A stretch of DNA of 64,000 nucleotides, taken from contig NZ_CP045178.1 of assembly GCF_009296025.1 (NCBI RefSeq), positions 7,006,001 to 7,070,000 of the forward strand, in the 5' to 3' direction. The notes beneath the pieces are model-generated. The model had not been told where the DNA came from and did not search any database. It saw nothing but the letters and a program-made list of their open reading frames with translations. The position numbers and the translations under genes are program-made. Shown here piece after piece: positions 62,401 through 64,000 of the stretch. Position 1 is the first letter of the stretch; each line of letters begins with the position of its first letter. The DNA is from Streptomyces tsukubensis. GTDB taxonomy: Bacteria > Actinomycetota > Actinomycetes > Streptomycetales > Streptomycetaceae.

Positions 62401-64000
62401 GCCCGCGCCCGCCAGGTTCGCCTTCGGCATCCGCAAGGGGCTCATGGTGCGCTTCCCCGACAGCGCGACGAAGGTGCCGGCGCCCGGCCGGATTCCCCGG
62501 TCGATCGACCTGGACAGGAACTCCCAGTACCGTTTCGTCCGTATCGAGGGATTCGGGCCCGTCGCGGCGATCCGTGACTGGGCGGCGGGGCGGATCGGAG
62601 CCCGGCCCGGCAGCTCCGCCTGGACCGAGCTCGATGTCTTCTTCTCCGGCGACAGCTTCCAGCGGCACGGAGGCACGATGGCGCGCGGCCGTATCACCAC
62701 CCCGCCGCTCTTCGCCGACGACACCAAGAAGTCACCGCTCGGCGTCTTCGTGGTGGAGGAGTTGATCCCTCTGGGAGCGGTGCTCGTCGGGGAGACCGAC
62801 CAGGCCGAGATGCGGGACATCAACGTTTCGACGGTCCGCAGCGAGCGGAGCAGGGCAACAGGCAGAAGCCTGCTTCTCCAGGCCGTCGCGGGACCCGCCT
62901 TCAACTTCTTCGATCCCGGCACGGCCCCCTTCGACCTGCGGCTCCAGGCCGGGCCGACCGCACAGTACTCGTACGCGAGGACCTGGACGGCCGGGCTCGG
63001 CGGGGCCGGCACCCTCAAGTCGGCCGGGCAGGTGAAGGGCCCCAGGACCGCGCTCTACCTGGTCACGAAGTCGGTGCGGGTACGGCGGGCCGGTGACAAC
63101 GCGCCGCCGAAGCGGTTCCTCACGTGGAGCCTGGACCGGATGACCAGCTCGGAGGCGCGGCGGCTCGCGGGCTGGGACGACGGGACCATGACCGCCCTGC
63201 GCCACGGCGGCGCCCCGCCCTTCGTCCCCGCCTATCTGACCGTGGACCGCCCGCGGACCCTCGGCATGCACCGGGTGAAGGAGTTCACCTTCGACGACGG
63301 GCTGCGCACCCGTGTCACCCAGGACGCGGCGGACGGCGTCGGCCGCACGCTGCTCGACGCGTTCGCCGACGGTGTGGTGAACGCCCTCGCGTATCAGCGC
63401 CAAGGGCTGGTGGTGCCCCTCGACCAACTGCTGCCACCCCACCTGCCGAAGGGATGGCGCGCACGTTTCGACGACGCGCTCACCCACCGGCCGGAGCAGG
63501 TGCTCAGGGCGGCGGAGAGCCTGCCCATGCCGTCCCGGTGGACCGATCCCGTCAAGTACAGGATCGCGCTCCAGAACACCCTTCAGGTACTCGGGGTGCT
63601 GTCCCAGCAGAACGTCACCGCGAACCTGGAGGCGCTGACCACCATCGGTCTGCCGATCAGACTCACAGACCCCGGTTCCGTCGGACAGACCTACTACACC
63701 GTCCGGGTCCACGGGACGCTGACCGGGCGGAGGTACGAGGGCAAGGACATCCACGAGGGGATGCGCTTCAGCGCGCAGGGCGTGGACCGGCTCGACGGCC
63801 GGACGAGTACGAAACGGGGCCTGGACCTGGGCTTCGAGGGTACGTTCTCGGGCCGCGACATCAACGACGACAGCGCGGGGCTCCCGCAGAACACGCTGGG
63901 GCTGACCCTGGGCGCGCGCCAGTGGTGGCAGTGGGAGACGGAGACCGGCTTCGGCTCGACGGTCACCAACGAGCCGATGTCGGTGAGCAACCAGCCCACC
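56456..64000 (+). CDS. Giant type VII-associated protein, 3' end outside the window
   Basis: The frame is open for at least 2515 codons with no stop before the window ends. Residues 1-310 are helical with a hydrophobic stretch (111-138) and resemble the CpnT-like/WXG100-type N-terminal domain of exported toxins. Residues 314-625 are low-complexity Pro/Thr/Ser linker with EPVRP, IPTS and APTS repeats. Two homologous regions follow (nt 58615-59190 and 60622-61250), both with GALxxxxxx-GR-W and a PEPY(V/M)V...AELL(A/S)RDP core. Between them lies a Cys domain with C1113 in LMEACWDA followed by DPLAV. That order recalls NCBI's 'lonely Cys domain' proteins; I recall the name, not a characterised function. 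The region from 61680 on is unassigned. Confidence 0.85.
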   Translation, partial: MAIDFPPGLRDFIEIWVGGNVATGNEDKGFESRSSFTRLADDISALSEAMKGAIDTAGSALPPEIAREFTAAVNTFVDDSGQNHLQNFSDELRNMASRQVDRSMNLGEAKYQILIEFIMMNLELALIAALSVFTGGTSLTETAMAKARTALAILLILQRMGRAVPTPLSTILEAIQEAFVTFTAQVISMTAPDDPDRRRTKFDWNDIGQSAVAGALAGAFGGIFSQFAGPIVKKMFKDSPAWKEAAELPFTFINEGQAETLAEAFTKLFYTGTFSINPGTFLSAGTSGLLFEGASDIAGHGGKWLNDKFFRNLAFGPNAMNGVGDVNGVNDMSGVNDVNGVTTGGGGAGGGNRTRPDTLTRDVSSESVFSTLNSAGTPPPGDSPADMVPDAATGGGSASAATLGPIPTSIPTSIPTSIVIPGPISAPVSVAASTSAPAPAVPSFTGTTGPSAAATTDLHPDEPVRPEPVRPEPVRPEPVRPEPVRRRTADGGQATTSDEDVPAAAAPAPQQPPDLSTPTPEPPNINSTHPTSAPTSAPTSAPTSGPAPTPRTGSADPAEQAGTVTEPGHATDLAPDTSGPTTTPESDTAVQKAPHLKTGQGEQPYLTVRTESESMLTDTGGRTPFGGAPGEYFSSSGSAGMDADDNSAVDDISDWDDTDDIDASPKARPLTAEELQHHQRLLAGAFGDGITSSHLYPDLRATTAHLDRLRLLDRGLRDGPLDLDAVTRVVLGLGSAAPVTGDQHGDLFRVAMDETVQDAGSLATLAALHLQLRGALAPSRAVTAADGAVLGRNWTDTVIPDLDATTVGSLVRRPDGTVARVGVRNAPWHRSGGPEPYVVVASGTHDHVVVRGFDGAPHTVPIDVFAELLARDPALSALPADVPVVLLIPGAGARGLDLPRRAADRIDRDVWSAFGGVHLSPPQEQHEPQEQHEQHEPQEQLKRQERQGQQEQRGPSLPYAIATSSSGHPPRVEWIRSTPGQVLHPDAYEAAPVWESEMLSHTIVTESGQIGRGVFDDAEAPAKLEALRHATTATELWHRNPATEVWTKDDQPVPFAGKPVYVFAAHAWPGRTHLPTEGNRVTVARRRDVGGMLKRRPSLAQLPEEHGVLMEACWDAAPEGLTRVRGDARDAFVPDPLAVISDGQQASNVTGRTVYGSTRTVGIAYLPGRGWVHVSLTDARGRRGRWVEFRPEPTGDVLDDRARAAGLHTGPGPVPAGTRERTLRLVRALRLALGVTVEDDNGYPELLRGIGDLELMRQADPLLGHFGPFTMDLLDRAARADSVRRHGVAAGGPDHDTGRAPAPGPDAYRDLLTAAAKNATRRPGTALSDFVALPQVVATAQRLVGLADLNAETVTVLRLDGGSRAVGEAERSRLFWATAKALEWENRTSDLDSLTAKVLHLDRPDPATRAELLRVAVQAAAVGRDLDNATELAAFHLELLGALSGETQLLGVDGESIGRQWARPAPDVTVDRDRVLVTAPKQGGGLHPVGEEQPPWNAPGRPEPYMVWAGGGPDHLLMILPGGFRRPVPYDEVAELLSRDPVLSDRRLDVDVVLAVSKVLPTRAVDPAAPSDAPNALQDVLRNTRPGALVSAATGRGTWVSRGGVGLAGVGPAKPYVPALLPTVRGRPAAADWEVVRPGDLIAPAAASATTTASTAVGKPTGTVTFAEAEPRTALTPPTPAPTPTATLIPTTPNPTTALTLTPTPTEPDPSPPDRPRLDDTMAPPRKRRAPARFEDGRRIPKYVDDLQSLLPSWLTAAERAQLLDSPSTFGQSTVVLRGFDLAVDAIDRELRHRPDARPAEGDTRLLADLRQTFRDKPKTLADGEGRPFPYLNAAGKVRVLYVRARHYGNWSPYDDGIGSASKIDSMHRGAATFGLTKNIQANSQYGLGGPIGPAGSAAFGGFGRLALRFGFIDKVGYTLTDQRMNQMETRTLDKSQSFLDDIYFEIRVTDTEGRVVTGPDKGTGTGPRPDKGTGPRTENASPAPARFAFGIRKGLMVRFPDSATKVPAPGRIPRSIDLDRNSQYRFVRIEGFGPVAAIRDWAAGRIGARPGSSAWTELDVFFSGDSFQRHGGTMARGRITTPPLFADDTKKSPLGVFVVEELIPLGAVLVGETDQAEMRDINVSTVRSERSRATGRSLLLQAVAGPAFNFFDPGTAPFDLRLQAGPTAQYSYARTWTAGLGGAGTLKSAGQVKGPRTALYLVTKSVRVRRAGDNAPPKRFLTWSLDRMTSSEARRLAGWDDGTMTALRHGGAPPFVPAYLTVDRPRTLGMHRVKEFTFDDGLRTRVTQDAADGVGRTLLDAFADGVVNALAYQRQGLVVPLDQLLPPHLPKGWRARFDDALTHRPEQVLRAAESLPMPSRWTDPVKYRIALQNTLQVLGVLSQQNVTANLEALTTIGLPIRLTDPGSVGQTYYTVRVHGTLTGRRYEGKDIHEGMRFSAQGVDRLDGRTSTKRGLDLGFEGTFSGRDINDDSAGLPQNTLGLTLGARQWWQWETETGFGSTVTNEPMSVSNQPT
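57839..57910. repeat. 15-bp repeat encoding EPVRP in the giant protein
   Basis: GAGCCCGTACGGCCC occurs four times exactly (57839-57898) and a fifth time with changes, encoding EPVRP repeats in the linker. The unit is a multiple of three, so length changes keep the frame. Confidence 0.9.

Noticed and set aside
56456..64000. Treating the giant frame as an NRPS/PKS or adhesin gene
   Set aside because: No A, KS or carrier motifs, and no cell-wall sorting signal is visible; the WXG100 context points to type VII secretion.
1..64000. tRNA, rRNA, prophage or integrase with attachment sites
   Set aside because: No such genes or tRNA-like folds were found on reading through; accessory regions show no integrase or phage structural gene.

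Overview
The window is high-GC DNA (about 70% G+C) with dense coding and many GTG starts. It carries a coelichelin siderophore cluster in the same gene order that I know from Streptomyces coelicolor (cchA to cchK). I read it as a Streptomyces chromosome. No rRNA, tRNA, CRISPR array or prophage was seen.

Positions 1-19100 look like ordinary Streptomyces chromosome. They hold a possible allantoinase tail, allantoicase, a secreted RNase Sa-type ribonuclease, a small membrane protein, a NarL-type two-component pair and a hotdog thioesterase. Next come a Gfo/Idh/MocA dehydrogenase divergent from a GntR regulator, then a sugar ABC importer with two paralogous binding lipoproteins, one permease and one ATPase, followed by a ROK kinase. 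The block ends with a translationally coupled SNF2 helicase and SWIM zinc-finger protein.

Positions 19134-42579 are the coelichelin locus. It contains the formyltransferase cchA, ornithine hydroxylase cchB, ferric-siderophore importer cchCDEF, half-exporters cchG and cchI, the three-module synthetase cchH, esterase cchJ and MbtH-like cchK. The three adenylation pockets read DINYWGGIGK, DFWNIGMVHK and DMENLGLINK, which fit formyl-hydroxyornithine, threonine and hydroxyornithine. Six IdeR/DmdR-type iron boxes sit in front of the transcription units. Three things stand out. The cchH frame is broken by what looks like one missing G at 36819-36822. CchG and CchI carry complementary ATPase defects that imply an obligate heterodimer. 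A 175-bp palindromic MITE-like element supplies the last codons and stop of cchB.

Positions 43118-54263 are accessory metabolism: a cytochrome P450 coupled to a medium-chain reductase, an O-methyltransferase, a TetR regulator with a hexanucleotide repeat divergent from an SDR, a partial duplicate of that SDR (pseudogene), a Baeyer-Villiger-type monooxygenase divergent from a beta-propeller lipoprotein, a second TetR and a SorC-type regulator.

Positions 54647-64000 form a type VII secretion substrate locus. Three small WXG100-like proteins and a YbaB-like protein lead into a giant open frame of at least 2515 codons that runs off the window. The giant protein has a CpnT-like helical N-terminus, long low-complexity linkers, an internal domain duplication and a Cys-containing domain. 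It is the least understood element in the window.
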